From contig CAZJUQ010000005.1 in the NCBI GenBank assembly GCA_964549335.1, positions 62,001 through 126,000 on the forward strand: a stretch of 64,000 bases of DNA, given 5' to 3'. The position numbers were made by a program, and so were the translations under genes. The notes under the pieces were generated by a model. That model made no database searches. It was not told the DNA's origin and was given only the letters and a program-made list of their open reading frames with translations. Shown piece after piece: positions 34,954 through 43,808 of this stretch. The stretch is from Sulfidibacterium sp964549335 (GTDB lineage Bacteria > Bacteroidota > Bacteroidia > Bacteroidales > F082). Numbering within the stretch: the stretch's first letter is position 1; each line of letters begins with the position of its first letter.

Positions 34954-36810
34954 ATGTCCGTAGAATATTCCGATGAAAGTGTACGTACATTAGACTGGAA
35001 AGAACACATCAGATTAAGACCGGGAATGTACATTGGAAAATTGGGCGACGGAAGTTCGCACGATGACGGTATTTATGTTTTGTTGAAAGAGGTAATCGAC
35101 AACTCCATTGACGAATACGTTATGGGGTACGGAAAAACCATTGAAGTAACAATTGAAGATAGAACCGTTACGGTACGCGATTACGGAAGAGGCATGCCCC
35201 TCGGCAAAGTGAAAGCCTGCGTAAGCAAAATAAATACGGGTGCAAAATACGATTCCAAAGTATTTAAAAAAGCCGTGGGACTTAACGGCGTGGGCGCCAA
35301 AGCCGTAAACGCCCTCTCGTCTTATTTCAAGGTACAATCGATACGCGACGGAAAAACAAAAATTGCCGAATACCGCCGAGGAGAACTTATTGCCGACCAT
35401 GAACTGAAAGATTGCGACGAAAAACAAGGTACTATTATCACTTTTGTCCCCGATGATAAAATATTTTTAAACTTCCGCTACATTCATGAATATGTATCGG
35501 AAATGTTGTGGAATTATGTTTTCCTTAATAACGGGTTAACAATCGTCTTTAACGGCGAAAAGATGCAAGCCAAAAACGGACTGTTAGACCTGCTCGAACA
35601 CAACATTAACGGCAACGGACCTCTCAGATATCCTATTATTCATATCAAAGAAGGTGACTTTGAATGTGCTTTTTCGCACAGCTCACGTTCGTACAGCGAA
35701 GAGTATTATTCGTTTGTAAACGGACAACATACCACCCAGGGAGGAACACATCAAAGCGCTTTCAGGGAAGCATTGGTTAAAACCATTCGCGAATTTTATA
35801 AAAAAGATTTCGACACAAGCGACATACGCACTTCGCTGGTAGCTGCCATAAGCATTAAGGTTCAGGAGCCCATATTCGAATCGCAAACAAAAACCAAGTT
35901 GGGCTCGCAATATATCGAACCGGGAGGACAAACGGTACGCAATTACATCTCCGACATTCTCACGAGAAACCTCGACAATTATCTCCACATACATTCGGAA
36001 ACGGCGGAAGAACTATATAAAAAAATATTACAATCGGAAAAAGAACGTAAAGAGATGGCGGGCATAAAAAAACTTGCCCGCGAAAGCATTAAAAAAGCAA
36101 GTTTGCACAACAAAAAACTTCGCGATTGCCGTATCCATCTCGATTCGAACAAAGAAAACCGGCTGGAAACAACACTGTTTATCACCGAGGGCGACTCGGC
36201 AAGCGGCTCCATTACAAAATCGCGCGATGTACAAACACAAGCCGTCTTCAGCCTTAAAGGAAAACCGCTCAACAGCTACGGATTAAGCAAAAAAATCGTT
36301 TATCAAAACGAAGAATTCAACCTGCTACAAGCAGCACTGAACATCGACGAAAGCCTCGAAAATTTACGCTACAACAATATCGTAATAGCAACCGATGCCG
36401 ATGTTGACGGAATGCATATCAGATTGCTACTTTTAACCTTCTTCTTACAATTTTATCCCGACCTTGTTAAAACGGGACACCTGTACATACTGCAAACCCC
36501 ATTGTTCAGGGTAAGAAACAAAAAAGAGACCATTTATTGCTATTCGGACGAAGAGCGGATTGCAGCAATAGAAAAACTGAAACCCAATCCCGAAATAACG
36601 CGTTTTAAAGGACTCGGTGAAATATCGCCCGAAGAATTCCGGCATTTTATCGGTCCCAACATGCGCCTCGACCCCGTAATCTTAAAAGGTGAAAAAACCA
36701 TCCCCGAAACACTTAAATTTTACATGGGCAAAAACACCCCCGACAGACAAAAGTTCATTATCGATAATCTACGCTTCGAAGAAGAGGTGTTGGAAACGGA
36801 AACTTTTTAG
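34954..36810 (+). CDS. parE: Type IIA topoisomerase subunit B, ParE type
   Basis: The 618-residue ATPase subunit of topoisomerase IV, which unlinks replicated chromosomes. The GHKL ATPase half has LKEVIDNSIDEY, DYGRGMPLGK and VGLNGVGAKAVNALSS. The TOPRIM half has ITEGDSASGS (E412, D414) and ATDADVDGMHI (D481, D483, D485). It lacks the inserted C-terminal block that makes GyrB longer. The usual partner parC, often adjacent in Bacteroidota, is not next to it; a DUF4251 gene follows 102 bases downstream. Confidence 0.9.
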   Translation: MSVEYSDESVRTLDWKEHIRLRPGMYIGKLGDGSSHDDGIYVLLKEVIDNSIDEYVMGYGKTIEVTIEDRTVTVRDYGRGMPLGKVKACVSKINTGAKYDSKVFKKAVGLNGVGAKAVNALSSYFKVQSIRDGKTKIAEYRRGELIADHELKDCDEKQGTIITFVPDDKIFLNFRYIHEYVSEMLWNYVFLNNGLTIVFNGEKMQAKNGLLDLLEHNINGNGPLRYPIIHIKEGDFECAFSHSSRSYSEEYYSFVNGQHTTQGGTHQSAFREALVKTIREFYKKDFDTSDIRTSLVAAISIKVQEPIFESQTKTKLGSQYIEPGGQTVRNYISDILTRNLDNYLHIHSETAEELYKKILQSEKERKEMAGIKKLARESIKKASLHNKKLRDCRIHLDSNKENRLETTLFITEGDSASGSITKSRDVQTQAVFSLKGKPLNSYGLSKKIVYQNEEFNLLQAALNIDESLENLRYNNIVIATDADVDGMHIRLLLLTFFLQFYPDLVKTGHLYILQTPLFRVRNKKETIYCYSDEERIAAIEKLKPNPEITRFKGLGEISPEEFRHFIGPNMRLDPVILKGEKTIPETLKFYMGKNTPDRQKFIIDNLRFEEEVLETETF

Positions 36811-36912
36811 CACAAAACCGTTTCGGGCTTATTTTTACATTATTTATAATTTGATACCGGCTTGTTGGAATAGTTTTTGCACTTTCAATGGCGGTAACCA
36901 AAATTTACAGCC

Positions 36913-37509
36913 ATGAAAACAAAAAGAGTTATAGGAATATCAATACTATCCCTTTTACTTAGCTTCTATCCTGCAAGCAATAATATATTTGCACAAGATA
37001 CCGCTAAACTTTCGAAGAAAGAAGTAAGAAGGATAGAACGTAAAAAGAGAAAAGAGGAAAAAGAGAAACAAGCAACAGCTCAACGGAAAAAACTCAGCAA
37101 AATGCTCCGGGAAAAAGAGTTCGTTTTTCAAGCCGACAAAATCTATTTTAAAGGAAATTCCATCACGGTTACACCCGACGTCAACTTTGTTGCCGTAAAT
37201 AAAGATGACGTTATTTACCAATCGGGATTTCAGGGGCTTATCGGATGGAACGGTGTCGGAGGAATTACGGGTAAAGGCAAATTGGAACAATACAAATTCG
37301 ATGAGGGTAAAAACCGTAAATCACCCTTATCGGTAAGCGCCCAAATAGAGCCGAAAGGTCCGGGCGGAAAACTGTTTTTTCATCTTACGGTAATGGATAA
37401 CGGAAGTGCCGATTTGGATTTGACACTATCGAACGGCACCATTAGAATGACAGGCTTCATAAACAGCCCGGAAAAATCAAAAGTCTTTGTGGGACAGTCG
37501 GTTTATTAA
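36913..37509 (+). CDS. DUF4251 secreted protein at the head of the copper locus
   Basis: 198 residues with a signal peptide (ISILSLLLSFYPASNNIFAQ), a very basic stretch (KKEVRRIERKKRKEEKEKQ, about 36-58), then the DUF4251 domain (FVFQADKIYFKGNSITVTPDVNFV to the C-terminus), predicted all-beta. DUF4251 has no known function. Only 18 bases separate it from the TonB-dependent receptor gene, so it is probably in the same transcript, which makes it a candidate accessory protein for metal handling. A weak promoter-like TTTG (36850) and TAGTTTTTG (36871) lie upstream. Confidence 0.8.
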   Translation: MKTKRVIGISILSLLLSFYPASNNIFAQDTAKLSKKEVRRIERKKRKEEKEKQATAQRKKLSKMLREKEFVFQADKIYFKGNSITVTPDVNFVAVNKDDVIYQSGFQGLIGWNGVGGITGKGKLEQYKFDEGKNRKSPLSVSAQIEPKGPGGKLFFHLTVMDNGSADLDLTLSNGTIRMTGFINSPEKSKVFVGQSVY

Positions 37510-37527
37510 CATTCAATACCGGCATTT

Positions 37528-39852
37528 ATGAAACATTATTTGAAATATATAGCGGCACCGGCATTATTAATTTTTATGTCGATGCCGCTGTTTTCACAAA
37601 CAACCGCAATTGAAGGATATGTCTTCGACAAAGAAAACAACAAACCGATACCACTGGCCGAAATTACGGCAAACAACGGAAAAAGCGGAACAACAACCGG
37701 CAGTAACGGATTTTTCCGGTTCGAGATAGACAAAAAGAGAACCGGCACGATTTTCATAAAGCATGTTGGATATTCCGACAAAAGAGTGGAACTGAACAAA
37801 TACGATATTACAAAACCTTTGAAAATATTTTTGTCGCCTTCGGTTGCTTTTCTAAACGAGGTGGAGATATACGGAAACCTTTCAAACGGCAACAGCTACA
37901 GAACCGAATCGGTAAATATAAAAAAACTGAAACGTGGTAACATTACCGATTTGGGAGACGTTTTGCGCGATGTACCCAATGTTTCGGGCATCAGAAAAGG
38001 TGCCGCGGGAATAGACCCCGTAATACGAGGTTTTAAATTTAATCAGCTTAACGTTAAAATTAACGGTGCAAGTATCGAAGGGGGATGCCCCAACCGTATG
38101 GACCCTCCCACGGCTCACCTCGACCTTAATAATATAACTTCGGTTAAAATATTAAAAGGCCCTTTCGCCTTAAAATACGGCACCAATTTCGGAGGTTTAA
38201 TTTTAATAAACCGCTTTCAACCCCATTTTTACGACAAATTCGAAAACGAAATCAAAATATCTTTCGGGGGACAATCGAACCATACCGGCGAAAAAACAGG
38301 CGTTAGAATTTCGGGAGGCAACAGAAAAATCTATTACGAAATTAGCGGAAACCAATTCAAATACGGAAACTACACGGCAGGAAACGGCGAAACAATAGCG
38401 GCAAAAGCCAACAGGTTGGGAAGTGCGGGAAACATTGCCGTTAAACTTTCGAAAAAAAGCATCATTGCTTTCTCTTCGGACATTTCGAGAGGACAAAACA
38501 TTGACTTCCCTGCTTTAAGTATGGACGAACGGTTGGACGACACACGGCTCTTTAACCTTAAATATAACTATAACAACAACCGGGGAACATTGCAAAAAAT
38601 TGACATAAACGTTTACAACTCGGCGGTAACCCACCAAATGGACAACAAAAACCGGCCGTTTTCCGATACCGTCACGGCAATATCAACAATAGATGCTTTG
38701 AACAGAGGTGCAAATTTGTCGGCCGAAATAAAATTACCACACATAAAAATAGAGACCGGTGCAGATTTTCAACATATCGAAAAGGAGGGAGAACGCCACA
38801 AATATTTAATTCTTCAACCCGGACTGCCTGTCAAAAAAGAAAAAATCTGGAATAACGCTTCGTCGGACAACATAGGGCTCTATATTTTATCGCAAAAACG
38901 TACGGAAAATTTTTTCCTGACCGTTTCGGCACGAATAGATTACAACCAGGCAAATTCGGGAATTTTAAAAAAACAGAATTACCAATGTACCGAAACCGGA
39001 AGCAATTTTATAAATTTCAGTTACAGTGCCGGCGTAAAGTGGCAGCTATCCGGCAAACAACAATTGAATATAGCCGCCGGTAGCGGCACGCGCAGCCCCG
39101 ACCTTACGGAACGTTTTATACTTATGCTGCCTGTGGGTTCCGACCCGTTCGACTATTTGGGAAACCCGCAACTAAAACCCGAAACCAATTACGAGTTTGA
39201 TGCCGGATACAAACAAAATCTGAACAGTGCCGGCGAATTTAACTTCTCCCTGTTTTTCAGTTATGTAAAAAACTTTATTTCGTCGGAAAACGTCCCGCCG
39301 TCGGAAGTAAAACCTTCAACACCGGGAGTATTGGGAGTAAAAAGGTTTGTAAACATCAAAAAAGCGTACCTCTCGGGGTTCGAATTTTCGTGGCACTCGC
39401 CGTTGCAAAACAGATGGTCGGCACAATTTAACGCTTCGTACACCGCAGGAATAAATCCGGACGCTTTCAAGCCCGTAATTGAAAACGGCAAAGTAGTAAG
39501 AGAAGAATATATCGGCAACGACCCATTACCCGAAATTCCCCCTTTTGAAGTAAATTTCGAATTCAGGTATTCCTTCTTCAACAAACGGCTCATTCCCCGG
39601 TTTTTCGTCAAAACAGTTGCCGCACAAAACAGAATATCACAAGCATATATAGAAAAGAAAACCCCGGGATTTACGGTAATGAATTTCAAACTGCTGTATC
39701 GTTACAATAAAAATTTAAGTCTGAATTTCGGTGTAAACAACATTTTCAACACGGCATATTACGAACATTTAAACAGAATTACCGTAAATAACCATGCACC
39801 GTTATACGAGCCGGGACGCCTGTTTTACATAAATGCAAACATAACTTTATAA
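37528..39852 (+). CDS. TonB-dependent outer-membrane receptor with an OprC/NosA-like copper site
   Basis: 774 residues: signal peptide (1-23), a carboxypeptidase-regulatory-like beta-sandwich (about 26-105, IEGYVFDKENNKPIPLAEI), a plug (about 130-235) and a 22-strand barrel ending in FYINANITL. The plug contains GGCPNRMDPPTAH with C187 and M191. An early barrel loop has THQMDN with H369 and M371. In Pseudomonas OprC the CxxxM-HxM set binds copper, and the MDPPTA block is a hallmark of that receptor family (TIGR01778). The match in both motifs supports copper import energised by TonB. The next gene begins 4 bases after the stop. Confidence 0.9.
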   Translation: MKHYLKYIAAPALLIFMSMPLFSQTTAIEGYVFDKENNKPIPLAEITANNGKSGTTTGSNGFFRFEIDKKRTGTIFIKHVGYSDKRVELNKYDITKPLKIFLSPSVAFLNEVEIYGNLSNGNSYRTESVNIKKLKRGNITDLGDVLRDVPNVSGIRKGAAGIDPVIRGFKFNQLNVKINGASIEGGCPNRMDPPTAHLDLNNITSVKILKGPFALKYGTNFGGLILINRFQPHFYDKFENEIKISFGGQSNHTGEKTGVRISGGNRKIYYEISGNQFKYGNYTAGNGETIAAKANRLGSAGNIAVKLSKKSIIAFSSDISRGQNIDFPALSMDERLDDTRLFNLKYNYNNNRGTLQKIDINVYNSAVTHQMDNKNRPFSDTVTAISTIDALNRGANLSAEIKLPHIKIETGADFQHIEKEGERHKYLILQPGLPVKKEKIWNNASSDNIGLYILSQKRTENFFLTVSARIDYNQANSGILKKQNYQCTETGSNFINFSYSAGVKWQLSGKQQLNIAAGSGTRSPDLTERFILMLPVGSDPFDYLGNPQLKPETNYEFDAGYKQNLNSAGEFNFSLFFSYVKNFISSENVPPSEVKPSTPGVLGVKRFVNIKKAYLSGFEFSWHSPLQNRWSAQFNASYTAGINPDAFKPVIENGKVVREEYIGNDPLPEIPPFEVNFEFRYSFFNKRLIPRFFVKTVAAQNRISQAYIEKKTPGFTVMNFKLLYRYNKNLSLNFGVNNIFNTAYYEHLNRITVNNHAPLYEPGRLFYINANITL

Positions 39853-39856
39853 ACCG

Positions 39857-40219
39857 ATGAAAAAGATATTGTCACTTATTTTTGTTATAATTATCACAAC
39901 ATCATGTACCAAACAGGACGAAAAAAAGGTAATTTACAGGGCATCGAATGCGGTTTCGGAATATTCGGTACAATATTACGATGCCGGCAATAATCTGCAA
40001 ACAGTAAACGTTTATCCCGAAAGCACACAGGATATCTGGCAAAAAGAGGTGATTAAAAACGAAGGCGATATAGTTTATTTAAGCGGAAAATACAACGATA
40101 TTAACAGTGCATTGAAATTACAAATTTTAATCGACGGGAAAGTTTTCAAACAAACCGCAAGCAGCGGCGACACGCTGAAGTACCTTGTAGTAAGCGGAAC
40201 CATACCTTTCGATTATTAA
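39857..40219 (+). CDS. Small lipoprotein between the receptor and mbnP-like genes
   Basis: 120 residues with the lipobox ITTSC (C17). The mature part is a single beta-rich domain: VIYRASNAVSEYSVQYYDAGN, then an IWQKEV segment, and SGKYNDINSALKLQILIDGKVFKQ. The layout resembles the small MmpS-like domains found as lipoproteins in Bacteroidota; this is recognition by pattern only. No Cys, His or Met cluster for metal binding is seen beyond the lipidated Cys. It is separated from its neighbours by 4 and 17 bases, so it is an integral part of the copper locus. Function unknown. Confidence 0.75.
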   Translation: MKKILSLIFVIIITTSCTKQDEKKVIYRASNAVSEYSVQYYDAGNNLQTVNVYPESTQDIWQKEVIKNEGDIVYLSGKYNDINSALKLQILIDGKVFKQTASSGDTLKYLVVSGTIPFDY

Positions 40220-40236
40220 CACAATAAAAACGGTTT

Positions 40237-41070
40237 ATGAAATTAATACAAAACAAATCACATTTCAACTATCTAACACCTGTTTGGGCTTTGCTGGTTT
40301 TTCTGATTGCGACCTCGTCGTCGTGCAACAAAACAAAAGCTCCTGAAACCGGAGGAAAAATGATTATCATATTTCAACACAGTGTAGGTGACCAAGAGCT
40401 GGAAACCGACACCATGAAGTATGTTAACGCAGCGGGAAACCCCTATCTTGTTTCCGAAATACAATATTTCATATCGGACGTTTGCCTGCATACCTCCGGT
40501 GGCGACAGCATCTTATTAACAAAATGGGAAGACATACATTATGTTGACACCGACATTCCCGAAACCTTGCAGTACAATTTGGCGGACAGCATTCCGGAAG
40601 GAGATTATTCGTATATTTCTTTCACCTTCGGAATAAATGAGGAGAAAAACAAATCGTTAATGTTTGTAAATCCGCCCGAGTCGTATATGTTTTGGCCCGA
40701 ATACCTCGGCGGCGGTTATCACTATATGAAACTCAACGGTAAATGGAAAGATAATAACGGCGTTATCACGCCTTTCAATTTTCACCTCGGGATTGGTCAA
40801 ACCTACGACAGTGCGGGAAATATTACAGGATTTATTCAAAACTATTTCAGAGTCGTTTTACCGCAGTCGTCATTTTCCATAAAAAACGGACAAGTCGTTG
40901 AGGTTATCCTGAATATGGATGTCAACCAGTGGTTTGAAGACCCCGAGATATTTGATTTTAATGTTTGGGGCGGCGACATTATGCAAAAACAAGAAGCCAT
41001 GCACATAGGATGCATGAACGGACACAATGCCTTCAGCATAAGTGAATTAAGCATATTGCTATTGGAATAA
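40237..41070 (+). CDS. MbnP-like copper-binding lipoprotein
   Basis: 277 residues with a lipobox at C30 (ATSSSC). The mature protein has the MbnP-family layout: MIIIFQHSVGDQEL (H48), YLVSEIQYFISDV, MFWPEYLGGGYHYMKLNG (W153, H162), FNFHLG (H183), VEVILNMDVNQWF, and the C-terminal IMQKQEAMHIGCMNGHNAFS. In characterised MbnP, two His and a Trp converted to kynurenine by the di-heme enzyme MbnH form the Cu site. H48 and H183 are plausible ligands and W153 a plausible kynurenine precursor, by inference only. The gene is followed 73 bases later by an MbnH-like gene. Confidence 0.86.
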   Translation: MKLIQNKSHFNYLTPVWALLVFLIATSSSCNKTKAPETGGKMIIIFQHSVGDQELETDTMKYVNAAGNPYLVSEIQYFISDVCLHTSGGDSILLTKWEDIHYVDTDIPETLQYNLADSIPEGDYSYISFTFGINEEKNKSLMFVNPPESYMFWPEYLGGGYHYMKLNGKWKDNNGVITPFNFHLGIGQTYDSAGNITGFIQNYFRVVLPQSSFSIKNGQVVEVILNMDVNQWFEDPEIFDFNVWGGDIMQKQEAMHIGCMNGHNAFSISELSILLLE

Positions 41071-41143
41071 AAAAACAAAGGAGACAGTTACGCCGGCCAC
41101 ACAGCACAACAAAAGGAGAAAACATTAAACAAACTTACAACGG

Positions 41144-42295
41144 ATGAAACGGTTAATAATATTTCTTTTGGTAATATCAACGGGTTACTTTATACTTTTG
41201 GGGGCTTGTTGCAACGGCAAACCTCCCGAACCGTATAAGCCGGAACCGTACAAGATAAAAATCCCGTTCGGGTTTCCCACCCGCCTGAACATTCCCGGCG
41301 ACAACCCCATGACGGTTGAAGGAGTAAGATTGGGGCGCTACCTGTTTTACGACGAACGCCTTTCGGGACGCACCAACCCCGATTCCATGATGAGTTGCGC
41401 CACTTGTCACGTTCAGAAAAACTCTTTTGAAGCAGGCATCGATAATCCGCGCTTCCCCGGAGGATTTGTCCACGGTATAAGAGGTAAACAAACACACCAC
41501 GTTATGCTGCCCATGATAAATCTCGTTTGGAATTTCGAAGGTTACGGATGGAACGGCTACCTGTATCCTGATAATCCCGACCCTCTAAAACGTAATCTGG
41601 AAGATATGGTTCGCGAAGCCGTATTGTCGCCCGTGGAAATTGCAGGCGACACAAACCAAATAAAAGAGCTGTTTCAAAACATTAAAGGATACCCGCGACT
41701 GTTTGCCGAGGCTTTCGGTAGCAACAAAATCACTTTTAAAAATATCGAAAGGGCTATTGCCCAATTTATAAGAACCCTTATCTCGGCAAATTCAAAATTC
41801 GACAAGTATATGAGGGGGGAAGTACAACTTTCGCAATCGGAACTTAACGGATATGTGCTATTTACCACCGAAGAGGGAGCAGACTGTTTCCACTGCCACG
41901 GAGGATTCGGAAATCCGCTTTTTACCACCAACCTCTTTTACAATCACGGAATGGACTCGGTTTTTAACGACCCGCAAGACCGGTTTGCCGTTACCGGTGA
42001 CCCTATGGACCACGGAGCATACAAAGCCCCTACCCTGAGAAATATTGAACTTACAGGTCCGTATATGCACGACGGCAGATACAATACCCTGGAACAGGTT
42101 GTTGACTTCTATTCGCACGGACTGATAAAAACAAAATATACCGACCCGTTAATGCACCATATTAACACAAACGGAGTTCAACTGACACCACAGGAAAAGA
42201 CCGACCTGATTAATTTTATTAAAACTTTGCGCGACGACGATTTCCTTACAAATCCCGAATTTTCAAAACCCGATAAATTTCCGGACGACTTTTAA
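41144..42295 (+). CDS. MbnH-like di-heme cytochrome c lipoprotein
   Basis: 383 residues with a lipobox LLGAC (C22). Two c-type heme sites are present: C85-AT-C88-H89 and C248-FH-C251-H252. The protein belongs to the bacterial cytochrome c peroxidase/MauG/MbnH superfamily: RLGRYLFYDERLSG, MSCATCHV, APTLRNIELTGPYMHDGRY, and EKTDLINFIKTL at the end. Placement directly after an MbnP-like gene identifies it as the MbnH partner, which oxidises a Trp of MbnP to kynurenine, rather than a general peroxidase. It needs cytochrome c maturation in the periplasm. It ends the putative copper operon. Confidence 0.88.
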   Translation: MKRLIIFLLVISTGYFILLGACCNGKPPEPYKPEPYKIKIPFGFPTRLNIPGDNPMTVEGVRLGRYLFYDERLSGRTNPDSMMSCATCHVQKNSFEAGIDNPRFPGGFVHGIRGKQTHHVMLPMINLVWNFEGYGWNGYLYPDNPDPLKRNLEDMVREAVLSPVEIAGDTNQIKELFQNIKGYPRLFAEAFGSNKITFKNIERAIAQFIRTLISANSKFDKYMRGEVQLSQSELNGYVLFTTEEGADCFHCHGGFGNPLFTTNLFYNHGMDSVFNDPQDRFAVTGDPMDHGAYKAPTLRNIELTGPYMHDGRYNTLEQVVDFYSHGLIKTKYTDPLMHHINTNGVQLTPQEKTDLINFIKTLRDDDFLTNPEFSKPDKFPDDF

Positions 42296-42341
42296 GAACA
42301 CCGGCATACTTTTAAAACATCACCTGTTTTTAACCTCAGAG

Positions 42342-42374
42342 TTGCCTATCAAGAATATTAAAAGTATATTTTTG
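42342..42374 (+). promoter_or_regulatory. Promoter of the surface-glycan gene cluster
   Basis: TTG (42342-42344) and TATTTTTG (42367-42374) are 22 bases apart in the gap between the copper locus and the glycan genes. The leader to the ATG at 42463 is about 80 bases. Confidence 0.5.
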
Positions 42375-42462
42375 CTATTATTTTTTAAATTGCAAAAATT
42401 ATTTTACCAAACCTGCTGCATTACGACATTGAAACAAATGAACAAAAACAAGCGAGCAACAT

Positions 42463-43791
42463 ATGGACGAGGTTTATAAATACGTGATGGAAAATTTCGG
42501 TTTATTCCACCATTTTGACAGTACTGTTATTGATTACGGAAAAGGCAAAAAGAGACCCGTAACAATAAAAAGTTCCTGCGGAGATTTTTTCACAAAAAAA
42601 GAGGATATAAACCCGGGTGATGTGGTATGGAAAAAATGGAAAAATGTTAAAATCCCCTTTTTGTTCGACAAAGATGAGTCAAAAGAGATTGTGGAATTTT
42701 TTGATAACAGAGCCGTTATCAACTACGACATAATAAGCTCGGCATTCTATTTTTTAACGGGTTGGAACGAATACGTAAACAACGGCAAAGACCGGTTTGG
42801 AAGAGTTGCATATGAGTACAGCATAATAAAAAAGTTGGGAATTGTTGAAACTCCGGTGGTTAACTATTATTTCGACATACTGTTTACCGCTTTGAAAAAG
42901 GTTACTGATGTTCAAAAAATAAACTTCGATGACAATCACGATTTTGTTACCGTTCTTACTCACGATATCGACACATGCAAGAGCGCCTGGCTTGAAGGAG
43001 GGTTAAGCGAATTAAAGAAAAAACGTCCGTTTGGCATTCCCTATCTCTTTTTCAAAAAAATAACAGGTAACGATTTGTGGATGAATTTCCAAACCGTATC
43101 GGAAACAGACCTGAGGTACGGAAAGAGTTCAACATTTTTCTTTTTGTCCGAAAAAGGCAAAGCCGGTAAAATTAAAAACGCCGATTACAACATAAAAAGC
43201 GGAAACATAAGAAAACATATTGCCGGGCTTATTGACAGGGGGCACGAGATAGGTGTACACGGCAGTGCAGGAACACATTTGTCGGCAAAAAAATTGTCAA
43301 ACGACATTAACAAAACGGGGGTAAACAATATTATAGGAAACCGTTTCCATTTTTTGTTGTTCGACATTGTCAAAACGGTCAATGTTTTATCAGACGCCAA
43401 TATTAAATACGATACCACATTGGGGTTTGCAGAGCATCCGGGTTTTAGAAGAGGCATCTGTTACCCGTTTTTTTTATACGATTTTGAAAACGGGAAAACA
43501 TCGAACGTTTTGGAAATCCCTTTGATATTGATGGACAGCACTCTGCAAAACAAAAAATATATGAACCTGAAACAGGAAGATGCCCCGGACAAGATAAAAC
43601 CCGTTATTGACGAAATAAAGAAGTTTAACGGGGTGTTTACCATTCTTTGGCACAACACCTTCTTCTCAAAATATAAATACGGGGGTTGGAAAAGGGTTTA
43701 TATTTCAATTTTGGATTATTGTAACGAAAACAACTCTATTTTTACCTCGGCAAAAGATTTGTACCAAAAAACCGTAAAAACGGCAAATTAA
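42463..43791 (+). CDS. Polysaccharide-deacetylase-like protein with an N-terminal DUF7033-like region
   Basis: 442 residues and no signal peptide, so cytoplasmic. The N-terminal 160 residues resemble the DUF7033 region that precedes NodB-like domains in surface-polysaccharide clusters. The C-terminal half is NodB-like: VTVLTHDIDTCKS (about 163-173) with the metal Asp pair, GHEIGVHGSAGTHLSAKKL with the His pair, a TLGFAEHPGFRRGICYPF block, and FTILWHNTFFS at the end. Such proteins remove acetyl groups from sugars or sugar-lipid intermediates. The target here would be a glycan built by the following genes. A promoter-like pair lies upstream. Confidence 0.8.
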   Translation: MDEVYKYVMENFGLFHHFDSTVIDYGKGKKRPVTIKSSCGDFFTKKEDINPGDVVWKKWKNVKIPFLFDKDESKEIVEFFDNRAVINYDIISSAFYFLTGWNEYVNNGKDRFGRVAYEYSIIKKLGIVETPVVNYYFDILFTALKKVTDVQKINFDDNHDFVTVLTHDIDTCKSAWLEGGLSELKKKRPFGIPYLFFKKITGNDLWMNFQTVSETDLRYGKSSTFFFLSEKGKAGKIKNADYNIKSGNIRKHIAGLIDRGHEIGVHGSAGTHLSAKKLSNDINKTGVNNIIGNRFHFLLFDIVKTVNVLSDANIKYDTTLGFAEHPGFRRGICYPFFLYDFENGKTSNVLEIPLILMDSTLQNKKYMNLKQEDAPDKIKPVIDEIKKFNGVFTILWHNTFFSKYKYGGWKRVYISILDYCNENNSIFTSAKDLYQKTVKTAN

Positions 43792-43808
43792 CGGATATTA
43801 TTTGCAAA

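Noticed and set aside
41144..42295. Assignment of the di-heme protein as a general cytochrome c peroxidase
   Set aside because: The superfamily match alone would allow it, but the gene directly follows an MbnP-like gene, which identifies it as MbnH more specifically.
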